Positions 17,165 through 25,132 of a stretch of 64,000 nucleotides of DNA are shown piece by piece. The DNA is from Paenibacillus cellulositrophicus. GTDB taxonomy: Bacteria; Bacillota; Bacilli; Paenibacillales; Paenibacillaceae. Position numbers and translations under genes: made by a program. The stretch covers positions 62,001-126,000 of the forward strand of contig NZ_CP045295.1 in NCBI RefSeq assembly GCF_009363095.1, written 5' to 3'. Position 1 is the stretch's first letter, and each line of letters begins with the position of its first letter. Under the pieces are notes generated by a model. It searched no databases. It saw only the letters and a list, made by a program, of their open reading frames with translations, and was not told the DNA's origin.

Positions 17165-18988
17165 ATGGCAGCATTGAAAAGACTTCTGATCGGACGGCCG
17201 CTGAAGTCTACCGAATTGGGAGAACAAAAACTGAATAAGAAAAAAGCTTTGGCCATTCTATCCTCCGATGCGCTGTCGTCCGTAGCGTATGGGCCGGAGC
17301 AAATTTTGCTGGTTCTGGTCACGGTCAGCACGGCGGCGTTCTGGTATTCGATACCGATCGGAATCGGCGTACTGATTTTGCTGGCTGCACTCATTTTATC
17401 CTACCGGCAGATCATCTTCGCTTATCCGCATGGCGGCGGCGCTTACGTCGTCTCCAAACAGAATCTGGGAATCTATCCCGGGCTGGTGGCCGGCGGATCG
17501 CTGCTGGTAGATTACATTTTGACTGTTGCGGTCAGCGTTTCGGCTGGCACGGACGCGCTGACTTCGGCGTTTCCGGCGCTGCATGAGCATACGGTGGGGA
17601 TTGCCGTCACCTTCGTTATCCTCATTACGCTGCTGAATTTGCGGGGCGTCACCGAGTCGGCCTCCATCCTTGCTTATCCAGTGTATCTGTTCGCCTTCGC
17701 TCTGTTCATTTTGATCGGCGTTGGAATGTACAACATCGTGACCGGTCACGTTTCGCCGCATTTGCATACGCCGCTCGGGACGCCGGTGGCGGGGATCAGC
17801 CTGTTCCTGCTCTTAAAAGCTTTTGCCTCGGGCAGCTCCGCCCTGACCGGGGTCGAAGCGATCTCAAACGCCATCCCGAATTTCAAGGATCCGGCCCCAA
17901 ACAATGCGGCCAAAACCTTGATGGCAATGGGGATTCTGCTGGCTGTACTCTTCTCGGGTATCGTATTTCTTGCTTATTATTTGGGCATATCCCCAAATCC
18001 CCAGGAGACGGTCGTATCCCAGATTGCCAATCAGACGTTCGGACGAAATTTTATGTACTTTTTCATCCAGGGCACGACGGCACTGATCTTGATCCTGGCG
18101 GCCAATACCGGATATTCGGCGTTTCCGCTGCTGGCGGTCAATTTAGCCAAAGACCGGTTTATTCCCCGGATGTTTACTGTCCGCGGCGACCGATTGGGAT
18201 ATTCGAACGGAATCATCATCCTTGGGCTACTGTCCATCGTGCTGATCGTCGCCTTCCACGGACAGACGGAACATTTGATCCCACTGTACGCGGTAGGGGT
18301 ATTTATCCCTTTCACGCTCTCGCAAACGGGGATGATCGTCAAGTGGATCCGGGAAAAACCGCAGGGTTGGGTAACGAAGCTCGTCATCAATACGATCGGC
18401 GCGTTGATCAGCTTCACGGTGTCGGTGATGTTCTTCGCAACCAAGTTTGCGCAGATCTGGCCGGTACTGATCTTTTTGCCGCTGATCGTGTATCTGTTCC
18501 ACCGGATCAAGAAGCATTATGAGGCGGTTGGCGAGCAGCTGCGGCTATCGACGTGCGAGCCGGCGGTACCGATTGAAGGCAATGTGATCATTCTCCCTGT
18601 CTCGGGCATTACGCATGTCGTGGAACATTCCCTGAATTATGCGCAGTCGCTGGCGGCGGATCAGATCATTGCGGTATATATTCCGTTTGAACGGGAAGAA
18701 GAGAACCGGTTTGAGGAAAAATGGCAAAAATGGCGGCCCGACGTGCGCCTTGTGACGCTGCATTCTCCGTACCGGAGCATTATTCATCCGCTAAGCAAAT
18801 TTATCGATACGGTGCACCGGAAAGCCAGCGAATCCAACTACCAGGTCACGGTGATCATTCCGCAGTTTATTCCAAAGCGGAGCTGGCACAATCTGCTGCA
18901 CAACCAGACGAGCTTGATGATCCGGACTTATCTTTTATTCCGCAAAGATGTTGTTGTGACGACGGTACCGTATCATTTAAAAAAATAG
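17165..18988 (+). CDS. kimA: KimA-like potassium importer, APC superfamily
   Basis: This 607-residue membrane protein has about 12 hydrophobic helices in the first ~450 residues and a cytoplasmic C-terminal domain from ~460. The N-terminal stretch LNKKKALAILSSDALSSVAYGPEQ and PHGGGAYVVSK are typical of the YdaO/KimA branch. KimA is a high-affinity proton-coupled K+ importer inhibited by c-di-AMP, and the upstream c-di-AMP riboswitch strongly supports this assignment over an amino acid permease. A weak GGCGGTGA precedes the ATG. Confidence 0.88.
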   Translation: MAALKRLLIGRPLKSTELGEQKLNKKKALAILSSDALSSVAYGPEQILLVLVTVSTAAFWYSIPIGIGVLILLAALILSYRQIIFAYPHGGGAYVVSKQNLGIYPGLVAGGSLLVDYILTVAVSVSAGTDALTSAFPALHEHTVGIAVTFVILITLLNLRGVTESASILAYPVYLFAFALFILIGVGMYNIVTGHVSPHLHTPLGTPVAGISLFLLLKAFASGSSALTGVEAISNAIPNFKDPAPNNAAKTLMAMGILLAVLFSGIVFLAYYLGISPNPQETVVSQIANQTFGRNFMYFFIQGTTALILILAANTGYSAFPLLAVNLAKDRFIPRMFTVRGDRLGYSNGIIILGLLSIVLIVAFHGQTEHLIPLYAVGVFIPFTLSQTGMIVKWIREKPQGWVTKLVINTIGALISFTVSVMFFATKFAQIWPVLIFLPLIVYLFHRIKKHYEAVGEQLRLSTCEPAVPIEGNVIILPVSGITHVVEHSLNYAQSLAADQIIAVYIPFEREEENRFEEKWQKWRPDVRLVTLHSPYRSIIHPLSKFIDTVHRKASESNYQVTVIIPQFIPKRSWHNLLHNQTSLMIRTYLLFRKDVVVTTVPYHLKK

Positions 18989-19018
18989 CGATTCAGATGG
19001 TTCAAACCATTCGTAATC

Positions 19019-19052
19019 AGGCCCCGGCATCTGTGCCGGCGGTCTTTTTTTG
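19019..19052 (+). terminator. Terminator after kimA-like gene
   Basis: CCGGCA, loop TCTG, TGCCGG, followed within a few bases by TTTTTTT. Confidence 0.75.
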
Positions 19053-19259
19053 CGTAAAAGCAGCGGATATATAGGAAGGGAAAGAGTAATCCCGTGGGAA
19101 TAATGGCATGAGCGTAATGGCTAAGAGTAAGGGCTTATTTCCTGTAGAGTAGGGGATCTGTATATTTCACGATGTGCAGGGTGTCATAGTATTAACGCAA
19201 CAAAAATTCATCCATTGCGTCTAATCAACGTATATAGAAAAGCATCAGGGGTGGAAAAG

Positions 19260-21524
19260 ATGAATGGGAAACTAATAACGATATTCGGTGCCGTGCTCGG
19301 TTCTGTGCTCATATGGGCAGGAAGCGCAGCTGCGGAAGAACGGTTTACCGATTTGCAGCACTCGAAGTGGGCGGAAGACGGCATCACCTATATGGCCGAA
19401 CGGGGAACCGTCGCTGGATACGGTAACGGGAAGTTTATACCCGAAAGGCAAGTCACAAGAGCGCAAGCCGTCACTTTCATGGTGCGGGAACTCTATCCGC
19501 AGGAGCTGCAGCAAGAAACGGGCGGCGGCATGACCTATACGGATGTGCCTAAGAACCATCCGTTTTATCTTGAAATTGCCATTGCCGCAAAACATGGGCT
19601 GACCAGCGGATTTCCTGACAGCACCTTCCATCCGGATGCACCGATGAGCCGTGCCGAAACGGCGGCGTTTCTTACACGGGCCTATTCACTCGTAAAAGGC
19701 CAGCAACCCGTAACATTAACGGATACAGCAAAGCATTGGGCGGCAGCGCCTATTCTCATCATGAGCTCCAACGGATTGATCGGCGGATATTCAGATAGCA
19801 CCTTTCGTCCGGACCGATCTGTGACGCGAGCGGAGTTTGCCGTATTTATGTCACGGGTCATTCGCTTCGAACGTCAAGGAGCCATTCAGACACGGGATTG
19901 GGATAAGCTGATGTCCTATATGACGGTCAGCGAGCAGGTCGGCCAAATGCTCATGCCTGACATCAGGCAATGGAACGGGCAAGTGACGACTACGGTCAAT
20001 GAAGGAGTCAAACGCAGCATCCATGATCAGGATTTGGGCGGACTTATTCTTTTTGATAAAAATATCGTAGACGCTCGGCAGGTCACCACTCTGACGCATG
20101 ATCTGCAGATGGAGGCAGGCGATATTCCGCTGTTCCTTGGCATCGACCAGGAAGGCGGGGTCGTTAAACGAATCCCCGGAGGTACGAATCTGCCTGGCCA
20201 AATGGCGCTCGGCGCAACCGGAGATACAACGCTCGCCGAAGCGGCCGGACGGCTGACCGGGGAGGAGCTAAAGGCGCTCGGGCTTCGTGTCAATTTTGCG
20301 CCGGTGCTCGACATTAACAGTAATCCGGATAATCCGATTATCGGAATGCGTTCGTTTAGCTCGGATCCGGATTTGGTGACACGACTGGGTCTCGCAGAGA
20401 TCCAAGGACTGCGGCAATCGGGAGTCATCGCGGCGGTCAAGCATTTTCCAGGCCATGGCGATACGGTAGTAGACTCCCACTTAGGAATGCCGGTGCTTTC
20501 GCATGATCGGGAGCGGCTCGATACCGTCGAGCTCAAACCGTTTCGGGCAGCCATCGATAACGGAGTAGAGATGATCATGACCGCACATATTGCGTTTCCA
20601 GCAGTAGACAACGAACACAACACATCACTTAAGGACGGAAGCAGCGTGCCGATTCCTGCCACGTTATCCAAGAAGGTACTGACCGGGCTGCTCCGGGGGG
20701 AGCTTGGATATAAAGGCGTCATCATTTCCGATGCCTTCACGATGAATGCAATCGCGGAGCATTTTGGCGAAAATCAAGCGGTGGTGCGTGCCGTTTCCGC
20801 AGGTGTGGATATCATTCTCATGCCGCAAGATCCGGCAGCCGCGCACCAAACGCTGGTGAACGCGGTGAAGAGCGGGGCGATACCGATCGAAACCATCCAT
20901 TCGTCAGTGAAACGGATTTTGGAGCTGAAAGCGAAATACGGTTTGTTTGACCGCAGTGGAAGCCTTACGCAGCAATTGGCCGCGCTTAATGGTGTCATTG
21001 GTTCCGAAAAGCATCGGACTGTGGAGCGGGAAATCGCAGAGCGAGCGGTCACCTTGTTAGCCAGTCGTGATGGTGCGCAGCCGGATTCCATTCGTCAAGG
21101 CGATCGGGTTGCGATTGTCGCAGCCGATGAGGAGCAAGCGAAGCAGCTCGAGAGACAGCTGAAGCAAGCCGCAAATAACCTATCGCTGAAAACAGTAACA
21201 GCCCTAGTCGGTCAAGGAAAAACGAATGAGGCGCTTCAGGCGGTGGATCAGGCGGATTACGTCATCCTGGCTTCATATCAGTTCCGTAACGTGGCCAGTC
21301 AATTTGGCTGGGCCGATGATCAAACGTTGATCGATGAGATGAACAAACGTAACAAGCGTTATACGCTGTTATCGCTGGGCAATCCGTATGAGACGATCTA
21401 CATTCAGAACGTGCGTTCGGGGATCGCAGTTTACGGTAAGCAGGAGCCAAATACAGCCGCCGGGATCAAAGTGCTGCTAGGCCAACTGAAGGCCGGCGGG
21501 GTGCTGCCGGTGACAATGAAGTAA
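19260..21524 (+). CDS. S-layer-anchored beta-N-acetylhexosaminidase (GH3, NagZ-like)
   Basis: This 754-residue exported enzyme has a signal peptide (1-25, ending AGSAAA), then three SLH domains (~26-80, ~92-145, ~152-205; GYGNGKFIPERQVTRAQA, GFPDSTFHPDAPMSRAE, GGYSDSTFRPDRSVTRAE) that bind pyruvylated wall polymer. The GH3 catalytic domain follows (~215-560), with the NagZ motif KHFPGHGDTVVDSH (residues 394-407, acid/base dyad D405-H407) and the nucleophile in SDAFTM (D491). A C-terminal GH3 domain follows. NagZ-type enzymes remove N-acetylglucosamine from muropeptides, so this cell-surface form probably works in wall turnover or scavenging. The start at 19260 has AGGGGTGG upstream; the 15-residue longer version weakens the signal peptide. 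Confidence 0.9.
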   Translation: MNGKLITIFGAVLGSVLIWAGSAAAEERFTDLQHSKWAEDGITYMAERGTVAGYGNGKFIPERQVTRAQAVTFMVRELYPQELQQETGGGMTYTDVPKNHPFYLEIAIAAKHGLTSGFPDSTFHPDAPMSRAETAAFLTRAYSLVKGQQPVTLTDTAKHWAAAPILIMSSNGLIGGYSDSTFRPDRSVTRAEFAVFMSRVIRFERQGAIQTRDWDKLMSYMTVSEQVGQMLMPDIRQWNGQVTTTVNEGVKRSIHDQDLGGLILFDKNIVDARQVTTLTHDLQMEAGDIPLFLGIDQEGGVVKRIPGGTNLPGQMALGATGDTTLAEAAGRLTGEELKALGLRVNFAPVLDINSNPDNPIIGMRSFSSDPDLVTRLGLAEIQGLRQSGVIAAVKHFPGHGDTVVDSHLGMPVLSHDRERLDTVELKPFRAAIDNGVEMIMTAHIAFPAVDNEHNTSLKDGSSVPIPATLSKKVLTGLLRGELGYKGVIISDAFTMNAIAEHFGENQAVVRAVSAGVDIILMPQDPAAAHQTLVNAVKSGAIPIETIHSSVKRILELKAKYGLFDRSGSLTQQLAALNGVIGSEKHRTVEREIAERAVTLLASRDGAQPDSIRQGDRVAIVAADEEQAKQLERQLKQAANNLSLKTVTALVGQGKTNEALQAVDQADYVILASYQFRNVASQFGWADDQTLIDEMNKRNKRYTLLSLGNPYETIYIQNVRSGIAVYGKQEPNTAAGIKVLLGQLKAGGVLPVTMK

Positions 21525-21601
21525 TTATTATCAAGTTGGTGGTTATTTGGCTTAACCGGGTTTAAGTGGTTGGTTAAGTAAGAGCAACTTAGCAATAATA
21601 G

Positions 21602-21620
21602 CCGCGCATAAGCGCGGTTT
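21602..21620 (+). terminator. Terminator after the SLH-GH3 gene
   Basis: CCGCGC, loop ATAA, GCGCGG, followed by TTTTATTG. Confidence 0.75.
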
Positions 21621-21920
21621 TATTGTGCTTTTTTTTAAATAGACGGAAATAAATGATCAGGCTCATTATTACAAGTACGATTTAGATGAAATTACTGTCC
21701 ATAAGCAGTGCAAATCTATAACTGGGCGATTGTTCGATGACGTAATATATAAATTAATAAGCTAAGCCAACTGACACTAACACTAATGCACAATGAAGAT
21801 GATAATAAGTATCGCGGAACTTTTTGGAGCTTGGGTATAGAGGATGTGATGGGATAAGCGCCGCATACTGAATAGTGACTGACTAAGATGAATAGATGAA
21901 TCTTATAAGGCCATCTTTAT

Positions 21921-21940
21921 ATTTTATAATTACGTAAAAT
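21921..21940. other. Short inverted repeat upstream of xerS (possible dif-like site)
   Basis: ATTTTA and its complement TAAAAT flank an 8-base AT-rich core 60 bp upstream of the XerS start. In streptococci and lactococci the XerS target difSL lies just upstream of xerS. I cannot match this sequence to difSL, so the call rests only on position and symmetry. Confidence 0.2.
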
Positions 21941-21946
21941 AATAAT

Positions 21947-21975
21947 TTGACGAATAAATGAATATAAGTTATTCT
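21947..21975 (+). promoter_or_regulatory. Promoter of xerS
   Basis: TTGACG at 21947-21952 and TATTCT at 21970-21975 are separated by 17 bases, a sigma-A type arrangement 25 bases before the ATG. Confidence 0.6.
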
Positions 21976-21999
21976 GTACATAAGGAGGTTTAGCAATAA

Positions 22000-23070
22000 A
22001 TGGATAAAAATACGAAGCTGCATTACATGAAACGCGTTGATGATAAATGTGCGGAGCTTCCTTGGTACGTGACCGAATACATCGATAGCCGCAAACGCAA
22101 GCTGTCGCACACGACGCTGCTGAATTACTGCCACGATTACCTCATCTTTTTTGATTGGCTTGTGGCTGAGAAACTGGCTGCAGATGATCGTAAAGACATT
22201 GAATTGAATGTTCTGGAATCACTGACTGTGCGCGAAGTCGAAAATTTTCTGTCATTTCTGGAGTATCAGCTGGGCAACAACAAATACACGATCAACCGGA
22301 AATTGTCGGCGTTAAAGTCGTTGTTTGATTACCTGCAAAACAAGGCTGAAACGTCAGACCTCAATCCGTATATTCAAAGAAATGTGATGGCCAAGATCGA
22401 CTTTAATTCCATTAAGGAAAGCCAAGAAACTGTGGCGAACCGCATTGAGGGCAAAATTTTACGTGAAGACGATTTTGAGAAGTTCCGGCAGTTTGTGGCA
22501 CATGATTTCGGTGAACTGAACAAAAGCAACAAACGTATGGTCCGGTTCCACGAATTTAATCGTGAGCGGGATACGGCCATCGTATCGCTGATCCTCGGGT
22601 CAGGACTGCGTTTATCCGAGGTAGCGGGAATCAATATTGAGGATTTGGATATGAACAAAGGCCAAGTGCGCGTGCTGCGTAAAGGCAACAAAGAACAATA
22701 TGTATATTTTAGCCAGCAAGCCTTATTAGACCTGGAAAGCTACTTGAAAATCCGGGAAACACGATATGTACCGGGAAAATCGGAAAATTACTTATTTATA
22801 GCAGCACCAATCGGCCGCAAAGGAAAAAGCCGGCGGTTAACACCGAGATCGATTGAAAAGCTTATCGAAAAATACGCTGCTGCGTTTGGTAAACCGGCAC
22901 TGACGGTGCATTCTTTGAGACATTCCTTCGCAACCCGCTACCACCTGGAGAACAACGACGTACCGAGGCTGAAGAACCAGCTGGGGCATTCATCGATCCA
23001 GACGACGATGATCTATACGCATTTAACGGATGAAGAGATGAGAAAAGCCGTTAACAATATGGATAAGTGA
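22000..23070 (+). CDS. xerS: Tyrosine recombinase XerS
   Basis: This 356-residue recombinase has the length of streptococcal XerS, the single-subunit resolver of chromosome dimers. The N-terminal SAM-like core-binding domain is followed by the catalytic domain with the Arg of GSGLRLSEV, the HSLRHSFAT box, and LGHSSIQTTMIYTH with the nucleophilic Tyr. AAGGAGG lies upstream of the ATG. No phage genes flank it, which favours a housekeeping role over a phage integrase. Confidence 0.85.
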   Translation: MDKNTKLHYMKRVDDKCAELPWYVTEYIDSRKRKLSHTTLLNYCHDYLIFFDWLVAEKLAADDRKDIELNVLESLTVREVENFLSFLEYQLGNNKYTINRKLSALKSLFDYLQNKAETSDLNPYIQRNVMAKIDFNSIKESQETVANRIEGKILREDDFEKFRQFVAHDFGELNKSNKRMVRFHEFNRERDTAIVSLILGSGLRLSEVAGINIEDLDMNKGQVRVLRKGNKEQYVYFSQQALLDLESYLKIRETRYVPGKSENYLFIAAPIGRKGKSRRLTPRSIEKLIEKYAAAFGKPALTVHSLRHSFATRYHLENNDVPRLKNQLGHSSIQTTMIYTHLTDEEMRKAVNNMDK

Positions 23071-23132
23071 TGAAGTAGTGTAAACTTTGGCACATTTTCA
23101 CAAAACTCGTATTTTGTACATATGTATGCTAT

Positions 23133-23201
23133 TTAATCATCCGTGCGGCGCTTCTCACCTTCAAACGGCGTTTCCGGATCTACTTGTCCTCTTCGTCGCA
23201 T
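23133..23201 (-). pseudogene. Remnant encoding a ...EGEKRRTDD tail
   Basis: A short frame reads MRRRGQVDPETP then FEGEKRRTDD and stops. The same C-terminal ending (IEGEKRTDD) and its surrounding DNA recur at 24049. It is too short to be a typical gene and lies just downstream of pyrE, so it is probably the stranded end of a duplicated gene. Confidence 0.4.
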
Positions 23202-23221
23202 TTGAAAACTTTGAATTAAGC

Positions 23222-23761
23222 TCAATATAAGATAATCGAAATATTCTGTAAATAATTCTCCATCTTAAATAAGGAGTAGAAATTAAGACCGTCACTTTCA
23301 AGATTGTTTCTTCCTTGTTGTTCCCTTTCAATTACACAAAGGACGCTCACAACATTGGCTCCAGCGTTACGCAAATCAGTCGCACTTAAGAGGATCTGTC
23401 CTCCAGTTGTAACGACATCCTCGATGATACAAACAGTTTTTCCTTCTACCTCAATGCCTTCTGCAAGCTTGCATGTTCCATATTCTTTTGCTTTTTTTCG
23501 AACAAATGCCGCTGGTATACCTGTCTTTAAAGATAGTGCAGTTGCGACTGGAATACCGCCCATTTCAAGCCCTGCCAAAACCTCGGTGCCTGGAGGGATT
23601 AACTTAGACAGATGCTCAGCTATTTCGTTGAGTAAGACAGGGTTAGACTCAAACAGGTATTTATCAAAATAGTCGTTTGATTCCTTTCCAGATCTTAATT
23701 TAAAGCTTCCTGTTAAGTGTGCTGTTTCGTAAACCTGCTTGGCTAACAATTCTCTTTCCAC
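23222..23761 (-). CDS. pyrE: Orotate phosphoribosyltransferase (PyrE-like)
   Basis: This 179-residue phosphoribosyltransferase has the PRPP-binding loop VCIIEDVVTTGGQ and the N-terminal pattern LTGSFKLRSGKESNDYFDK typical of orotate phosphoribosyltransferase, which makes OMP from orotate and PRPP. The start is GTG. It stands apart from any pyrimidine operon and lies in a region rich in remnants, so it may be a second, laterally gained copy or another OPRT-like enzyme. Confidence 0.8.
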   Translation of the reverse strand: MERELLAKQVYETAHLTGSFKLRSGKESNDYFDKYLFESNPVLLNEIAEHLSKLIPPGTEVLAGLEMGGIPVATALSLKTGIPAAFVRKKAKEYGTCKLAEGIEVEGKTVCIIEDVVTTGGQILLSATDLRNAGANVVSVLCVIEREQQGRNNLESDGLNFYSLFKMENYLQNISIILY

Positions 23762-23825
23762 AACTTCACCAGCCTTAAAAATTTTCTTTATTTTACCACA
23801 ATTTGATTTTGCATGATTGATTTAA

Positions 23826-23913
23826 AACTATCTTGCTCGTTAGCGTAATGAAGTTGCCGATCAGCATTGGCAGCTCTTCCTGTTTGTTTATTCAACTATC
23901 GTTTTCCGTTAGA
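23826..23913. repeat. Dispersed intergenic repeat, CCGTTAG family, copy 1
   Basis: The unit begins ACTATCTTGCTCGTTAG, contains the hairpin TTGCC...GGCAG, and ends CAACTATCGTTTTCCGTTAG. Other copies are at 25041-25132 and 61555-61650. Confidence 0.7.
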
Positions 23914-24008
23914 GGACTTACCTGAAATAGAACAGGTTTTTTACGAGTATTTAAGTGTAAATATTAACTTTTTGTTGATTCTCTATGTTGAACTGTTAGT
24001 TCAATGAA

Positions 24009-24044
24009 AACAGGGAGCAGATACCACAGTAATCTGCTCCCTGG
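24009..24044 (-). terminator. Terminator for the minus-strand small gene
   Basis: CAGGGAGCAGAT and ATCTGCTCCCTG form a perfect 12-base stem around TACCACAGTA-type loop sequence; on the minus strand it is followed by TTTT. Confidence 0.7.
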
Positions 24045-24048
24045 CTAT

Positions 24049-24222
24049 TTAATCATCCGTGCGCTTCTCACCTTCAATCGGAACGACTCTTCCTTCGACT
24101 TCTTCAGATCGAAGCTTGCCAAGCTCCTGACTATTCCCTTGTGCATCGGTCTTGCCGAAAGTATATAAACCGCTCACCCACTGATTTAAGAAATAGACCG
24201 AGCTTTTAAACTTCGGTTTCAC
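24049..24222 (-). CDS. Small hypothetical protein
   Basis: A 57-residue frame starts at a GTG three bases after the stop of the stalk-domain frame and reads MKPKFKSSVYFLNQW at its N-terminus and VVPIEGEKRTDD at its end. A terminator follows, as for a real gene. I recognise no family. It may be a coupled gene or the frameshifted end of the preceding disrupted gene. Confidence 0.4.
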   Translation of the reverse strand: MKPKFKSSVYFLNQWVSGLYTFGKTDAQGNSQELGKLRSEEVEGRVVPIEGEKRTDD

Positions 24223-24225
24223 ACC

Positions 24226-24923
24226 CTATTCACGCTTAGCTACATCATCATACTGCCATTTCTTGATCGCTAATCCTTCTTCATTGACCTCGTAGTACCC
24301 ATAGTCGTAACCTGCATTATCGATAATAAATCGCAAGGCTTCTCCTTCGGGGAATGTGAAACCATAATGATGATACCCTTCACCACCTTTCAACATTGGC
24401 GCATCCCCCGAGATCTCCGGCAGTTTTAACGCGATCTCGCGTGCTTCCGTCAAATCGCCGTGCATCAGCGTCTCGTATTCTTGCTGAGCTGTAGGAGTTC
24501 GCACGATGACACGGTTGTCTTTCGCGTTATACTTTACATAGGCGCCTAGCGTCTCGCTGATGAACCGAAGCGGCACATAAGTCAGTCCGTTCTTGTTCAC
24601 GACTCCGGCGTCAATCGACACGGATTTACCGTTCACGTTCGCTTTCTTCTCCCCTTCCTTCAATTTCACCATAATCTTGTTATCTTTTGTATGAAACATC
24701 ACAACACGCGTCTTCGGATCATATGCAAACACAATCCACGCCTGATCCGTCAGATAGCCCGCAATTTGATCATGGCATTTCCCTTGACCATCATCGCGTC
24801 GTATTGAAGCTCCCCGTTCACGAAGACAGAAGGAGCTGCTGCATAAGCTGATGAACCGTTGAAGAGGACACTGGCAAGCAGAGCGGAGCCAACTATGTAT
24901 TTGAGCCTTTTATTCCATTGCAT
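24226..24923 (-). pseudogene. Frameshifted copper-amine-oxidase-N (stalk) domain protein
   Basis: An ATG at 24923 with GGGGATGAG upstream opens a signal peptide (LLASVLFNGSSAYAAAP) and the start of a stalk domain (VFVNGELQYDA, NAMIKLRAI), then meets a TGA near 24762. The same domain continues in another frame as AWIVFAYDPKTRVVMFH and LTYVPLRFISETLGAYV, ending at 24226. The junction needs two small indels, or one two-base change. Stalk domains are common in exported Paenibacillus proteins. A sequencing error cannot be excluded. Confidence 0.7.
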
Positions 24924-25040
24924 TATTTCTCATCCCCTAGATAAAAATAGCATTTCATACTTATGTTGACGGGATTGATAGTGATAAGTTGCAGATATAA
25001 CGAATTCGTCTTACTCGTTTTACCCGATTCATATTTCCCC

Positions 25041-25132
25041 ACTATCCAGCCCGTTAGCTTAATGAAGCTGCATATCAGCACTGGCAGTTCCTTCCTAGTC
25101 GGTTATTCAACTATCGTTTCCCGTTAGCTTAG
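25041..25132. repeat. Dispersed intergenic repeat, CCGTTAG family, copy 2
   Basis: The unit runs from ACTATCCAGCCCGTTAG to CAACTATCGTTTCCCGTTAG with an internal CTGC...GCAG hairpin. Its last bases TTA supply the stop codon of the minus-strand amidase gene. Confidence 0.75.
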
